A stretch of DNA of 64,000 bases, taken from Ficedula albicollis. Taxonomy: Eukaryota; Chordata; Aves; Passeriformes; Muscicapidae. The first letter of the stretch is position 1; each line of letters opens with the position of its first letter. A program made the translations under genes and the position numbers. The notes beneath the pieces were generated by a model. That model made no database searches and was not told the origin of the DNA. It saw nothing but the letters and a program-made list of their open reading frames with translations. Shown piece after piece: positions 1 through 21,202 of this stretch. The stretch is taken from contig NC_021692.1 in assembly GCF_000247815.1 (NCBI RefSeq), positions 3,370,475 to 3,434,474 of the forward strand, in the 5' to 3' direction.

Positions 1-3000
1 CAGGAACACACAAACCAGTGTAGCAAACTCACTGAAATACAGCAGTTCATTTCACTGCAGTGCCTCAAATTGACTGCATTTCACAGGAGACAAGGATGTG
101 ATTATCTGCAGAGACCCTGCACATTTTATTCTGTATGTGACAATCCACTGAAAGGTGACAAATGCTATGTCAGGAAAGCAGGAGCAAGAATCCTGGATGG
201 TGGAAATTGCAGTCACCCAGAGCAGGCACAGGCTGTATATATTTGAGATCTAAACTTAATTCTCATTAAAGACAGAGCATAAATAAAGACTACTCTCATC
301 CCTGCTGTGTTACCTGAACAGCTCAATTATTTGCTTCTTGTATGAATTGTAAGCTGTAGCTTTCAGCCCAGTATGTCCTGTCTCTAGTAAGATTAAAAGT
401 TTTTTGGCTACCAAGAGTATTTTTTTCTGTACACTTCCAATCTTCTGCTGGACAGAAAAGCAGAATTAGTGATCAGTGAGTTCTGCAAAACCTCCAGTCA
501 TTGCTTTTGTGAAGGCCAAGTGCAGGGCAGCACAAGGAAGGGTTGGGCCACTGCTGTACCAAGGGCTGACAGGAAGAGGTGGTGAGGTGAGCACAGGTGA
601 CAGCACCTGGCCATGGGTGAGGGTGGGGAGTGTGACCCTGGCAGGTCTGTCACACACCACTGATGCACTGGGCTGTGTTCTCTAGCAGGGGCTTGGGCTG
701 GCTCAGTGCCCAGACAGAGATGGGCACTCAGAGCTCACAGAAAGAAGCAGAATGGCACTGGTGGACACTGCAGGAAGACTGAAGGTGTGCCTGCCTCTTG
801 CTAAGTATTCATTAAAACTGATTTATAAATTGGCTCTGTACCTTGTGTAAATTGACTTTGGAAGCCTATGGGAAATACTGCCCCACTTCCCTGTGTGTGC
901 CACAGGGGAAATGAGAAACCACTGAGGCCCTGGGGCTAATTACTTTCTTCAAAACCCAGCACTGCTGTTTCTGACTCAGTGCAGCATTCAATTTTCTGCT
1001 GAGATTGTATCTATATCGCATTACAGGATGAGTTGCAATAGCACCTGATGTTAATTGCAGTGCACAAGACTGCTCCCTTCTCTCCTTTACACTGGTTATC
1101 AAGAAAAACCGGAAAGTCCACTTCTGCTGGTTTTAATTTAGCCTCTTCCACCCATACAGAGTGCCTGTCAGACAGGAGAGGCAGGGGCTCTCATCCTCAT
1201 TCTGCCTGAAAATATCTAACAACAAGGTAGAGACTAGCTGGATGTCTACATGTAGGTGCCTACATTCCATCTCAAACAATCAGGTACTTTATGGAGACAG
1301 AAATGTTGGGATGCATGACAGCCACTTGGTGGAGACAGATACAGACAGGTCCTATAATATTCTTGGATTGCCCCAAAGCCAGACAGCCTTTCTTGCCTCC
1401 TGCATCCACTGAAAGCAGAGAAAAGGACAGAGATGAAGTAACAGAAAAAGGACATCCCTAGGCTGCTCTTGAAGCTTTTCAGTCTCTTCCAGGGCCTATG
1501 CCTGCCTAAAACACCAAAGCAACCCTCAAACACACCAGAATCCAAACCACAGAAACAAGCAGGGGCATTCTGACTGGACAAGAGTATATGGCTTAGCAAA
1601 CTATCCTATGAGAGCTAAATCTGAGAGCGTTTGTTGGGTCATGATTAAAATTTACCTTTTCCTGGAGCACAGTGAAAGAGATGAGAGGGTTTAACATCTT
1701 ATCATTATTTTGTTTCCCTCCTAAATGTCCACCTCTGACAGTGGCGTTCTAGCACTCACCACATATCCTATAAATGTATGTTTCTGACAAGTCATTTGCT
1801 AGCCTGTCATTTAACAGCCTATCATTTCCCACTCCCCTTCTGCCAGCAGCAACCAGGATTTCTGTTATTTCCAAGTGTTAACCAGCATTGGCAGCTGCCA
1901 CTTGCTTGGCATCATATGTACACGGGAGAATGATAGGGATTTGTAACGTGTCACACTTTTAGTGCACATTGAATGAACAGCATTAGAAGAAAATTAATTG
2001 ATCTACTGGACAGCAGTGCCTCTGGGACTAGCAGTGGGGGCTTTGGATATATTCCTTCAAGCCCAGCCTCCCCCTAAATAGCAAGAGGGCAGCCACAGGT
2101 CAGGGAGCAGTGCTGTTTCCAGCAGAGGACAGGAGCTACTCACAAGTCCACCTTTTACTTTTCCTGGTGTAAATAACCTATTCACCTTGCCATGCAATTT
2201 GTTGAGTGCTTTTAGGTGAGTCAAAGTGCTGTAAGCATCTCCTCTTTTCTGATTTCTTATTCTATAGTCAAGGGCCCTTTCCCTGTTTGGCACTCACTGT
2301 TTTCTACTCTTACCCCATCAGCAGTAACAAAATTGCTCTCAGTAGAGTCCAACTTGCAACATGATGTTTCCAACCCTGGAGTTGCTCTGGGATTTGCTTT
2401 CATTCTCTTAGGACAGAGGAGGTAAAAAAAAAATAGGAGAGGAACAGAACATTCTGTCAAATAAACATTTGCTAATGCTCTTGAGCAAGAGAAATAGAAC
2501 AGGTAGCAAACAGATTAACTATCTGCCACAGCAAATAAACAGCAACAAAGGTGCCCTGGACACTCTTTGGATGATATTTCTGCATTGAGCCTGATACTCT
2601 GATACATTAATTGATCTCTCCAACAAGAGATATTACATTTATATACAAAATTGGAGGTCAGACTTAAATAATATAATTAATCTCTGGCCTGGTATAATAA
2701 AAACAGGCTTACTGTTAGTTTGACTCCCTTCTTTATTTTTTTTTTTCTCTCTCCCATGAGGAATAAGTGTTTTTTGCAGGTACACAGTTGCTCAGTTTAT
2801 CAATAAAATTATAATCTCTTTGGGCATAGAACTAGCAGAGCTTGCTGAGAATCCACAGGTTTGATTCTATGTGAAAGTTTAATGCCACTTCTAGATCAGT
2901 TTTAGATCTTAAGATTGAACATGGTAAATGAGCAATTGGTTCCTCTCTTCTGAGGCTGATCTACATGAAGGGGTCTGATTGCAGCCCTGGAATACCTTAA

Positions 3001-6000
3001 CCAGCAGGGAGTATTTTTCCTTCTAGGCCTGGAACAGATGAAAATGACACTGCAGCCTGAGTCAAGCTCTAGGGTACAAAACTGAAAAATACCACTGAAA
3101 AACACAGTGTGGGGAATGGCAGAAATTATTTAAGAGTTGAAAAATATTTTGCAATAATCTAATTAAAGAATTTTATCTGTTGAATTCCTGCACGAGACAC
3201 ACAGCAAGAGCTGCTAAGGCAGCTGGTGCAACCTAGGGTCAAAAATTAAAGTGAAATAAATTGAAATTACGAGTAAAATATTTTTCAGAGCTAGAAAAGA
3301 TCAATTGATGCAATAAGCCACTGAGGGGAGAAGTAGACATGCAGAGGTCTCTGGAATCATAAGTTAGTCAAACAGGAAAAGAGAAGGTGGATGGAAGATG
3401 CTTGTGCTCTGAGAGCTCAGCCCATGAGAGTATTGGTCCTTTGCAGCCATAAGGATGAGAACCCATCGAAACAATTCCTTCTTCAAGAGTTAGATCACAT
3501 CCACTCCACACCAAGCCAAGTTACCATCTCTTGCAAAGTCATGAAAATCTTCTGAAGTTATGGTGAGAGGGAGAGAACCTCAAGCCAATTCCTTCAAACA
3601 GACCATATTCCCTTGGCTCTCATTTTCACATTGGCCAAGAGGCTGACAACCCTCCTATGCACAAGGGGCAAATGCTTCCAACCTCTCACCCGTTTTTTTT
3701 TTAAATTAAAAATCCAAGCACACCAGGAGACTTGCTTAAGTTATCAGGTTACATGGAGGCAATAAAATGGGAGAAATTTTTGTTCAAAGATAAAGTAAGT
3801 GAACATCCCAAGATACTAGAATATTGGCTCATTTAAATTGCAAGTATCAAGTAGATGTTTTCACTGAGAGTTCCAGAGATTAGATTTCACAGTTGAAGGA
3901 CAGAGACGAAAATTAGTGTATTTTTATTGCTGGCAAAGCCAGTCAATATTTTCAGAAAACAGATGCACTTCAGGTTGCCTCTGCTTGTTTCACCAAATGG
4001 ATCTTCACTAAGAAAATCATTATCTTAATTACTCTGCTCCAAATGGAATTTACTTCCATTTGCAATTCTGTATAAACCCACTAGCACTTGGACACAGTCT
4101 AACTTTTCTCATCTCTTCATGGATACTTACAGATTCAACACACCCAACTGGAAAGAAAGGGTTTATTATGTGTTTGTTATCTCAGCCACTGCTACAAACT
4201 CCTGACAGGAGGCTGCACAGAAAGGATGAGCTAGGAAGGGAGTTTCTATTAAATCATAATCACAGCGTCTCCCCAAAAACCTTTAATGCCACCTTCTTCT
4301 GTGGTCAGTTGACAAAAGTCATGCATGTCACGTCCTCTGAAGCTTAAGTCAGAAGATCCGCTTCCCTCTTTGTTCTGCACAGAGTAGCAACAACACACAC
4401 ATTACATAAAAGTAAGTCAGAAATTGAAAGGAGCCAGATTGCTAAACCCTTCTATGCGGATGAGATTTTTTTATTTCCATCACCTGATAATTTAATTGCT
4501 CAATTAACTCTGCCTGAGTGCTTGGCTGTGGAAGAGGAATGTTCTCTTGCAGGTCATGGTAAACCAGACAGGAGGCAAGTAAGCAATGCAAAGGTAAATG
4601 ATTCCTCTACAGCAAACCGAGTGCTGTATCCAATTGTATTTTCTCTCCTGCTCTGCTCCTTGCTCTTTATGTTTCGGAGACAGAACAGGCACCAGACAAA
4701 TAAAAGACCATAAAATTCTGGTAGAGCCAGTATCATAGGCCTTGCCAAAGTGGTTTAAATCCAAAACTTTCTTAGCCAATTCAAACCTAGCTTGGACATT
4801 TCTTTTTGCATTTCTGAAACTCCATAATATGCCTAATTTAGGCAGCAGGGTAATCTCCTCCTTGAGGAGGACTTTGAAACATCTCCTGTATCACTGAATA
4901 TTATACTCTTGTTTTTCTTCACCCAAAAAGCCAGTGGAAAGGATTCCACTAAAGTGGCTCTTATTGACCATCCTGGGGCAGAGTGGGACTGACTGAGGGC
5001 CTGTGGATGTAATTCTTGCCCAGCAGCAGACCATATCTCAGAGGGCTTTGGTTCCAATGAACATGCCTGTAAACATTATTGCAGCAAACTACACATAATT
5101 TAGTCATTCCTTCTTTCATAAATACAGCAGTCAAGTTCATTAACCTGTGTCTCTGCTGTTCATGTCAAAACCTGAGCACTCCTGTACAATCTATGAAATC
5201 ATGTTAGAGTATTTATTTATATTATTTCTCATTCATACATTAGTGGGCAAAAATTTCTATTAAAAATAATTTTAAATTGCTTAGGGATATGGGAGAGTCT
5301 GTATCACTGAAGAATGTTAAGATTATCTGCCAGGATGCTTGAGAGCATGTTAATGTTATTAGATCCTGCCTTGGGCCAAGGAGATAACATAGAGGAACTC
5401 TGTGACCTTGCAACAACTTTCCTAGCTATTTCTGGAAACATTGAATAACAATGGCCTGGAAAAGAAGCAAAGTAAAACCTAGTAAAAGAGACAATTCTGG
5501 TCTGTGCTCTCTGGAAGAAAAAAAAAGTCTACATCTAACAAAGTAATGAAAGAGAGAAGAGTTTACAATTGAAATCAGTGAGTACTAAAGGGAAAAACAT
5601 CCTCTGCTACAGGATCCCTACTTAAGGTCTTCTCATGAACATCATCATTAAATCTCTACCCATATTATAATTTTAAACAGCTCCTTCAACCTCCATTTGT
5701 GAACTTCCCTCTGGTAGTGCTCCTTTCCATTCTCATGAGAGCTCACATTAAGTCATTCCACAATGAGCCTTTCCTAAATTCCTCCCTGAAGCCACCTCTA
5801 AAACATGTAGGGGTGAAACAGAATTTACTTGGCAGATTACTGACCCCCTTTTGCTTGTATTTAGGATGCAGTGTCTCCTGAATTCTTGGTCATTAGCAAT
5901 CATCAGCCTGGTGATTCCACAAGTACTCACCATGCTAGAAAATCCTGTTTCTGCCTCATGCCATGCAGAGCCTGGATGTTACTTTGACCTGAAAAAACAA

Positions 6001-7825
6001 GAAACTAAGTAGGTTTGTAGCCAAACCTCGAGCTTCTGACTATATCTGTGTCAGGAAAAGGTGCATCTTTAGCAATGACAAATTATATTTAGAATATATA
6101 TTTTCTTAGACAGATCCTTTAAATCAGGGCATTTCAAAAGAGGTGAATTTAATTAGAAAATACTTATCCCAAATGTCATAATGACAATCTTGGAAATTCA
6201 AGATTAATGAAAGCCAGAAAGAAGCTAAAAATAGCAGCAACTATATGTAACCAGCTTGGGAAAGAGATAACAGAAGTTATAGGCAGTGAGGAACTGGAAA
6301 AGAAACCTGAACCAAGACAAAAAACAACCCCCTACCTTTCAGCAGACAATCAGAAGTGTAGATTAGTATAAAATTAAATGCATCAATCTATGAAAACATC
6401 TGTAATAATCAGATTGTCCATTATGACATTCATAGGGTAAAATCTCCCAACAGTAATACAGAAAAGGTAAGCATTTCTCATAGTTATTTCTTTTTTGGAA
6501 TGCAAAATATGATGCATATCATATATCATATCATAGCTTAAAACAAGCTCAGACTGACATTTAAAAAATAGTACTAAAAGTGGGATATTATGGAATCAGC
6601 ATCCTGGAGCCCTATGATATGTCTGAAGATCTCATTGCCCATTCTCATTTTCTGCAAGTCACTGAAAAATAAGGAAGTTTCTTAGGTGAGAAAGAAAAAC
6701 TTATCTTTAGAAGCACAAACAGGACAATCCAGAACTAAGACATTCCCAATTACTTGGAGACAACAGCCAAGAAATAGCTAAAATAACTCCAAATCTGCAC
6801 CATGAAAAATTTATTAAGAAACAGGAATAAGTTTAAGTGTCATTAAGAAATTGAGACACTTTGCAAGGAAAGACAAAAAGACAAAAAAATATGTTACTTA
6901 TGGCCTCTGACTACAACTTCTCGGCTAGTAAACAAAATATTGTGACATCAGTAGTGACAGAACTCCAAGTAAAAGCAATTTTACTTTCAAAATGTTTGGG
7001 TTAAGGAAATGCAATTGTAGCTTAATCTGTTTGGGATACCATCAGAAAACTGCCTCTGAGATGATAAATTTGCCTTTTTACTCCACCTAACTTAAGGAAA
7101 AATCTGCAGAACGTTTCAGAATGAAGATAGAACATTCTGGAAGAACTTGATGATTGTTACTTTACATATGAAAAGCGTTTCTATTCCATTCTTTGAGATT
7201 TTATCATGCAAATCATGCAGAAATGGGTGACTGAACATTCCGAAGACTTAACAGTAACTTTTACTCTGTTTGCTTAAGCAAATACTCTGATACCTGTCAC
7301 CAGTTCAAATTTAATCTTGTCCCAAGGCTAGAAAACAGGTCACAGTAAGTTATGTTTGCCTTTTTGTTGTGAAACTTCAATGCATTTTCATACCAAGGAC
7401 GCATGAAATAATTTCTAGGCCAGCTGACTTCCCTGGTATCTTTTGACTGCTACAGGATTCTAAAATATTTGCCTTTTTTTGAAGAATGCAAGCACTGAAG
7501 GATAATTTGGTCCTTTAATTGTTACATTACCTGAGGACAATTTCTCTAAATGAGCCTGAAAGTAGTGCCAAGTTTTAATCTCACTATTACATGCAAACCT
7601 GAACCAGAGCTTCACAGAAAGCCCCACAGTTCTAGTGCTTGAGATATACAAGCACTGTAGATTTTATTTTGCTTTGAAGCTCATCAGCTTTCAAGCACAT
7701 TTCCACGTTTATAAAGCAGCTGTGCAGACCCAACATGAATAGGTGGAAACCAGAGCACTCCCAATTACCTGCAATTGAATACTGTTTCTCAGAGAGACAG
7801 TCACAGAAACAATTGGAAAAGAAAA
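1..7825. other. Intergenic, no gene seen
   Basis: AT-rich DNA with only short chance reading frames on both strands. I see no recognisable protein, RNA gene or transposon. In mammals the region upstream of ERRFI1 is a large gene-poor interval, which fits. Confidence 0.6.
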
Positions 7826-8310
7826 AGGCCTCTGAGATAGAGTCCAACCTATGACCCAACACCTCCTTGTCACCCAGCCCATGGCACTGAGTGTCACATC
7901 CAGTCTCTCCTTAAACACTCCAGGGACGGTGTCTCCACCAGCTCCCCGGGCAGCTCATTCCAAAACCTGACCCCCATTTGTGAAGAATTCTTCCTGATGT
8001 CCAGCCTAAACCTCCCCTGGCACTGTTTAAGGCTGTGTCCTCCTGTCCTGTCACTGTTCCCTGGGAGCAGAGCCAGACCCTCCTGGCAGCCCCTCCTGTC
8101 AGGGAGTTGTGCAGAGTGATGAGGTCTCCCTGAGCCTCCTCTTCTCCAGGATAAACATCCCCAGCTCAGGACTTGTGTTCCACACCCCTCACCGGCCTTG
8201 TTCCCTTCTCTGGACACGCTCCAGTCCCTCAACAACTGCCCAGAATTGTGGCCCCAGAACCGGACACAGCCGAGTAGAGGGGACACCCACGGTCCTGCAT
8301 CATTCCAGTC
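7826..8310 (-). mobile_element. CR1 LINE fragment (3' part), minus orientation
   Basis: The run GAGTCCAACCTATGACCCAA, then CTCCTTAAACACTCCAGGGA, then AAGAATTCTTCCTGATGTCC and CCTCTTCTCCAGGATAAACA is characteristic of the 3' part of bird CR1 elements read from the 3' end. It is truncated, with no intact reverse transcriptase frame. It abuts the minisatellite, which may have grown from its 5' edge. Confidence 0.8.
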
Positions 8311-8331
8311 TCCAGAGGCTGAAAGGCAGGC

Positions 8332-10039
<1,708 letters not shown>

Positions 10040-10060
<21 letters not shown>

Positions 10061-10230
10061 ACTCACACACCGCTGCCCCGCTGCGGGCCCGTGGTGACTC
10101 AGGCAGGAGCGGCGCTGCCAGCCCGGCCCTCCCGGTTCTGCCGCTTTGTGATTCAGGCTCGCACCCCCCGCTCCCCGCGGCCACCCCGGGCCTCCCCCCA
10201 GAGCCCTGGGACGTGCTGCTGCTCCACAGA
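10040..10230. promoter_or_regulatory. Short CpG-rich patch
   Basis: A locally GC-rich stretch with several CpGs (for example 10070-10090, 10106-10140 and 10160-10190) lies in otherwise AT-rich DNA. It could be the edge of a CpG island hidden by the poly-C run, or GC-rich sequence linked to the minisatellite. No exon is recognised. Confidence 0.3.
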
Positions 10231-14910
<4,680 letters not shown>

Positions 14911-16527
14911 ACACAAAAAAAAAAAAAAAAAACCAAACCCACTAAAAAACCCTAAAAGACAGTTTTTAAAAAGAAGAAACACAGAAACACAAAATTCTGA
15001 CACTCAAATATCTTACTTTGTCATTAACCTTATTTTCCCAAGAAATGCTCTTACCACAGGAATTAAATAGAACTATTACATCCTAATTGTTAATTATTAG
15101 GTAAATATTAGGACATACAGAAATGTTACATAGGTGGTCTTATAACTCAAGACTTTTTATTCAAATTAATAAAATGTATATATAAATAGTATTCAAAGGA
15201 ATACTATTTACTGAGGAAAAAATATTACTACACGAAACCTGAGTTCTCATGTCTAGTAAAAATCTTCTCCTGTTAACAAGAGAGAAAAGAAACTAACATC
15301 CCCTTCTTTTCTCCCTTGGTATCCTATAATTTCATTTCATGAAAATTCAGGTAGCATTGACATGTATGCACCTTTGGAGAATAAAAGACCATTATAAAGC
15401 CCACTCACAAAAACTCAGGATTTCCCTCAAAGCAACAGTTATGGACCTGGCAGTCTGTATTTGGTTTTAAGTCTTGTGACACCCAGTGTGATACTGTCCA
15501 TCCCGTATGACTGCAGCTGCTGTGAAAATTTCATGAGAGTAAAACCAACTGAAGAAATAACAGCACAATACTCTTGTCCATGAGGCATTTTTTAGGCTTG
15601 CACAAACCTCCTGTAGCATGTTTAAATTACTATTCTTTTCTACAACTGTGGGAGACAGAACGAAGAAATGGCTTTTTTCAGAGTTGCACAAAAAGCAGAG
15701 TAGAGCTCCTTAAGGCAGCAGAGAGCAGCCCTGGATATACACACAGATGGCTGAATGCTGAAGACTGGGAAAAAGGCAGGAGTAAAAAATTAACCTGAAA
15801 TTTCTGGGTTTGTACATACCTTCTGTCCTCTCCAGGAGAAGAGGTGCAGGAGAGCACAGACCCTCTGCCATTTCCTTCCCACCTCTGCACAGTTCTGTGA
15901 CCCAAATCCCCCTCCTCTGTAGCAACTCTGTGCAAGGTTCTTGGGCAGGTAAGACTCTATCTGTCTCTTGTCCTGTCTCAGTGTTTTGAGATTCCAAAAG
16001 GTTTCTGCACCTTCACTTGAAAAGCTACACACATGTCAAACCTCTACCAAGCTGAATTTTTTAAGTAACAAGACTTGTCAGACAGGTGGATCTAGAAAAA
16101 CAAAATCATTAGAATTTAAATCTGGTGAAGACTAATGGGATACTCTGCTGTGATCTGACACCACAGACACCTAAAGTTTTACACAGTCACTTCTGGAGGC
16201 AAAGAGCAAGCATGAGCTGGACAAAATCCTCAGGAAGAAACCCAGACAGTATTGATAAATTTCAAATGACTGTACAATCACCTCACAGTAAGAAGCACTA
16301 GTGACAAATCATCCTCATTTTTCCAATACCTTGCCTTTAGAAATATTGAATTAAATACTTCTCTTCAAGGAAAGGCTTTTTGTTCATATCTATATCTGTA
16401 TCTATCCTATTTTAGATCCTGACAGTTTACAAATAATCTTTTCATGCTCTGGTGTATTAAAAAAAAATTTTAAAAGCACCTGAAGTCAGTTCTACAAACC
16501 TCCTTATTTAGAGAAGCAAAACATTAT

Positions 16528-16552
16528 TAAAAAACAAACAAACAAACAAACA
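16528..16552. repeat. (AAAC)n simple repeat
   Basis: A short AAAC microsatellite follows an A-rich tract, perhaps the remnant of a retroelement tail. Confidence 0.85.
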
Positions 16553-18271
16553 GCTTTAAAACTTCCATACTTGAGATAAAGCTAAACAAATCAATGCCTG
16601 TGTTTCGTTTCAAGTCTGAAAACTTAGGGTTGGATGAACTCCAGAAAGACCAAGTGAATTTAAACAGGCCAGAGGAATCATATAAAAAAAGAAGCATGTG
16701 TTTTGCTTGCCAACAGGACATTAAGAAACCTTCTCACGAGGGAAGGAGATGAAGAACAGTTTTTAAGCTTTCCATCTGCACAGTCTTCTGTTATATTTCA
16801 AGAAGCTAAAATAATCTTTTGGAGATGGAAGTCTAAAGCATAGAGATTATCTCCCTGAAGGAATCAGGGAAAGAGCAAAAGCACTGAACATGACTTGCAG
16901 TGCTGAACACACAGAAGGGTCACACACAGATAGACAATGCCACACTGCACTCAGGTAACCCTAGCATGGAGCCTACTTCCCCAAGGACACAAAAGGATGA
17001 GACTTTTTCATTGTCTCCTGGAACAAGGCTTACATGTGAGTTGGATGGACATTAAGCTCAGGTGCATTTATAGCATTTTAGAACTTGTGGGTTTATTCAT
17101 GCTCAGAAGCCCACCTCAGCTGGGAATGCAGTGTCATGACAGCGCCATGAAATCGAGGAAGCAAGTTTGGAAATTATTCCTTTTTGTACAAGGAATACAT
17201 CTCAGCAATTCTACCCTGGCATTGTTCTATTAGTAAAGAAATCATACCCAACCACTCCCAAAAACCCTCATAGCAGGACTTTGAAATTGCAAATTGATTT
17301 CCTATGCTACAAACAAAACACTTTTGAAAGTGCTCTGACCATGGGTGATCCTCAGCAGCCCTGCTGCATCCAGGACACTTCCAGGGACCAAGCCACACAC
17401 TACTTGTATTTCTGCTTAAACTTGGGTCTTGCCCAAAGGAAGGCCTGGCTTTCTTCCACTGCAGCTCTATTAGCATTGCCAGCAAAGAGAATTTATTCAG
17501 AGTAAAGGGACTGGTGTTCCTTCTACAATAGGGCCAATTGTCTCAGGCTGCCACATTCAGTTAAATGTTTACTTTGTTGTTTCACAACTCAACAGGAAAG
17601 GAAAGGTCAGACAGGCCCTACTGCAGAACAAAGATGTTGTCATTCATCTATTCACCTCAAGCCAAGATTCCAGTGGGAGACTACTGCTTTCCAGTTTTTT
17701 TCCTCTTCCTCCGGGGGACAGACACCACGTAGTAAATTAACACTCCTGCAATTCTACCAGTCTGGTTTCATATTCTAAAAGAAACATTAGATGTCAAAGT
17801 ATTCTGCAAAGGTCCTGAAAGAGGAATATTGCCAGGATTTGTTTACCAAGACTGGCTAACAGAGAAAGATTAATCTCCTGATACTACCCATGAATACCAT
17901 CCTTTTTGGCACACTTGAAAATGAGAGCTGTAGCACAGATAGAGCCAGAAGTGTGCAGTTTCCTGTGACACAAAATTTCTCTTGGCTTGAACTAGTGGAG
18001 ACCCTATTCAAATTCAGAGTCTTCAGGAGCTGCTTTTACCAGCACAAGGGTAAAATAAGAACAACTGTTTAACAGGAATGAGACTGTTATTCTTGATTTG
18101 TTGTGAATGGAAAACCTGCAGTTTCACTCTCAGCTGATGAAGCACAAATGCATGTGGACAGACACTTGGACATGTATTCCATTAAAAATAGCCAAAATCT
18201 TTCTAAATCTGTGCATATTTCTTTCTCTGTTGAATTAACACAAGGAACAGAGATTAGACAATGAAAACCCA

Positions 18272-18300
18272 TCACAATAGTAGTCAAACTACTATTGTGA
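18272..18300. repeat. 13-bp inverted repeat with 3-bp loop
   Basis: TCACAATAGTAGT and its exact reverse complement flank CAA. Beyond the arms, CCCATCA and TGATGGG form an offset outer pair, interrupted on the right by about nine bases. Confidence 0.88.
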
Positions 18301-21180
18301 AGCAAAGTATGATGGGTCAAATAAGCATAATGTAATTCTCAACTAATGGCAAAGATGCTCTGAGACTGTAAAGGAAATGTGGATTATTTACTCCCAGCAT
18401 GAATAAGTCATGCTCTTGATGAAACTTGTACCACATTGTTTGTGATGGTCTGAGTGCCCAGATGGTTGTTGGGACACTGCTTTGGATGGGATGAGTCACA
18501 CCTCAGCAACACCTGTTTCTTCCCACTGGCTACCGAGGAAACCGAGATAACCAGCTCCAAAGCAAAAGTCTGTTTTTGAACAGGTAAGTCCTTCCTGCTC
18601 TGTTTTTTCCTGAGCTAAATGTGCAGCTCATAGATTAAACAATAATTTTAGGACTTGAAGAGACTGCTGTGCCTGCAGAGTCTTGGGAGATTTCATCCTT
18701 CTGAAAGACCAAACCTCAAAGACACAATCTCATACCATTTCCAGCATACACTGGGGAATCCCAAACTGGGAGTGCAGGGAGGAGTTTGGAGATTACAAGG
18801 GACAACAAAAATCACAGCCACAGCTGACTGAGCAGATGTGAATTATCCAAACCTTCCAGCTTTGAAGCTGCTTGCATAAATTAAGAAGTACTTGTACTGT
18901 AGCTGGTTAAAAGCTACATCACCCTCCTGAGATGGCAAGCATGTATCTGATTCCCAGACTCATTAAAGGAGCAAAAAACACCCCTCGATGACCTAAGGTG
19001 GCAGCAGACTCTGACTGGAAAAGCACAGATTTCTTAAAAACTGTCAGTCTATGAACAGTCGGCCACATATGGCAGCGATGCACAGAAAATCCCTGCACAT
19101 GGCTCAAAACTCTCCCTCATAAAGGTGGTGGGAACATTCCTGGGCCAGATATTCTGTCTGCAAGTGCTGTCCTCATCACTGGATAAGAACTTTGTCATTC
19201 CCAGCAACTAACACTAGTAGAGTCCTGACTTCTTTAGGGGACAGGCAAAGATCAGGTTTTTACAGATCAGACCTGATCAGCCAGACCAGGCCCTTCACTT
19301 CAAAGAGGACAGAAGTCTTCAAATAATCTTCAAGTTAATGCATAACTATGGATATATTTTGTCAATTAGCAGGATTTTCATTCCAAAATCAATATTATTA
19401 CACTAGCAAAGAAAGTAGTCTCTTATACAAACTATCTTATGTCACATACTATCCTGGTCAAACAGCATCCTAAGTTATGTTTGAAGACTGAACCACCACT
19501 CAAAACTTGCAAATGGGTAAACTATGATACAGAGTGCTTTAACAATATTACTGCAAGATTACTCCATTCTAATTCCACCAAATCACTTCATGTTACATTT
19601 TGAAATGAGATGTGAAAGGGCCAATACAGCACTGCATTCATAAATTCATACTATGTAAAAGAAGTACTGACCTCAGGTCACAGAAATAATGCAAGCACAT
19701 TTAGAATTTTGTATGTTAGATCCTGTACAAAGTGAAGAGATTTCCTTTTTCTTCACAATTACTCAGAAAAGACCATGACACAATAAAAAAAAATGTCAGC
19801 AGGATTTCTTGAGTATCTGCCATGTTACTCAAGAATTCCATGTATCTCAGCCTCTTGGCTAACACAGAATTTAAACAGGAACACCCACAGTGGTTTTTAG
19901 AACATACCAGCATATTTTATTCTGAAAACCACAAGGGCAAGCCCTCTGCTTTACAAACCATACATGTACTTGTGTATTTCATTTGGCTGACTGTAAATCC
20001 AGCTTTTCAGAGCTGAATCATTACAGTTTGATGACACCAAATAAAGGGTAGTGACTCGTGCTCTCACGCAAACAAGTGGGTAAAGCAGAATGTGAGAGAC
20101 AGAAATGAGCTGCCCCCCTTTTTTTGAACCTTCTCAGAATGGAAATTTGAGAGCACAGAGGAGCAGCAGCACAGAACAAACATCAAATACATGTTGAGGA
20201 GAGCCTGAAGAAACCGAACCTCTGCAGAGCACAGTGATCTGCTCATTGCACATTGCAGGCCCCACTGAAATGAAGAGTGTGGTGGGGACACCACTTCAGC
20301 TTTCTGTAAGACTCAGCATGGCAATTCAGGCTGTGATCCAAATCCCGGGTGTGCAATCTCAACTCTGTTATGCTAAGACTGCTGTTGAGACATAAGAAAG
20401 TGTACAAGCCTTACAAGGTAAAATCATGGACAAAGTGTAATAATCAAGATGTGAATAAATCCAATGATTAAGGGAAGAAATACTGACCTGAAAAGGTAAC
20501 ACAAAGCCAAAAAAATCTAACAAGAAAGAGAGAGCAAAGAAATTTCAAGTTTTGTGCCACTTCTGCTCTCTGTGAGATCCCAGTGTTCCTGCAGATGTTC
20601 ATGAAAGTGCTCTTCTCCTTTAATTATCATTCACTGAATTCCTATTAGAGAAAAGCACTGTCATGAAAATGAGTGCCATACATCTTCCTTTTGTAGCCCT
20701 CCACATGATTCACAAGCAATTATTTAAAAGCTATAAAATTGTTCATCTATGGGGGTGAGTCTGAGAATTAACAAGTGATTCGTTTTCCGGACCATCTGCA
20801 TGGACATCACAGACTTTTGTCAGGATTCCTACAAGACCAAATCTATTTCTGAGACTGATTGCTTTGTGACACAAACTCTGTTGTCAGCTGATTATAAAGA
20901 TACTGTAAGAAGGAGAGAGGTGAGACCCAGGGTACTGAGGACAAACACAGTTTCACTGGCCATTATTTACTTTTACACATACATGGTGGACGTATTTCCA
21001 ACAGCCTATTGCCACACAACTGAATGCAAACAACAGTTAGCTGATGTTGTGACAGCAAATAAACCCCCACACTGTTGTGATTACAAGCATAAATACTCAA
21101 AACTATTGATTACAAAGATGAACATTATCTGCCATTTGGAAACACCTAGGAAGGAATATGGCAAAACATTTTAAAACACT

Positions 21181-21202
21181 TATGTTGGTATATACCAACA
21201 TA
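21181..21202. repeat. Perfect 22-bp palindrome
   Basis: TATGTTGGTAT is directly followed by its own reverse complement, with no spacer. A third half-copy (TATGTTGGTA) follows at 21201-21210. Confidence 0.9.

Noticed and set aside
1246..1599. 117-codon minus-strand frame, Cys- and Phe-rich
   Set aside because: No family resemblance and no supporting exon structure; likely chance.
20800..21174. 124-codon + strand frame
   Set aside because: No recognisable domain, no promoter or splice context; compatible with chance in AT-rich DNA.
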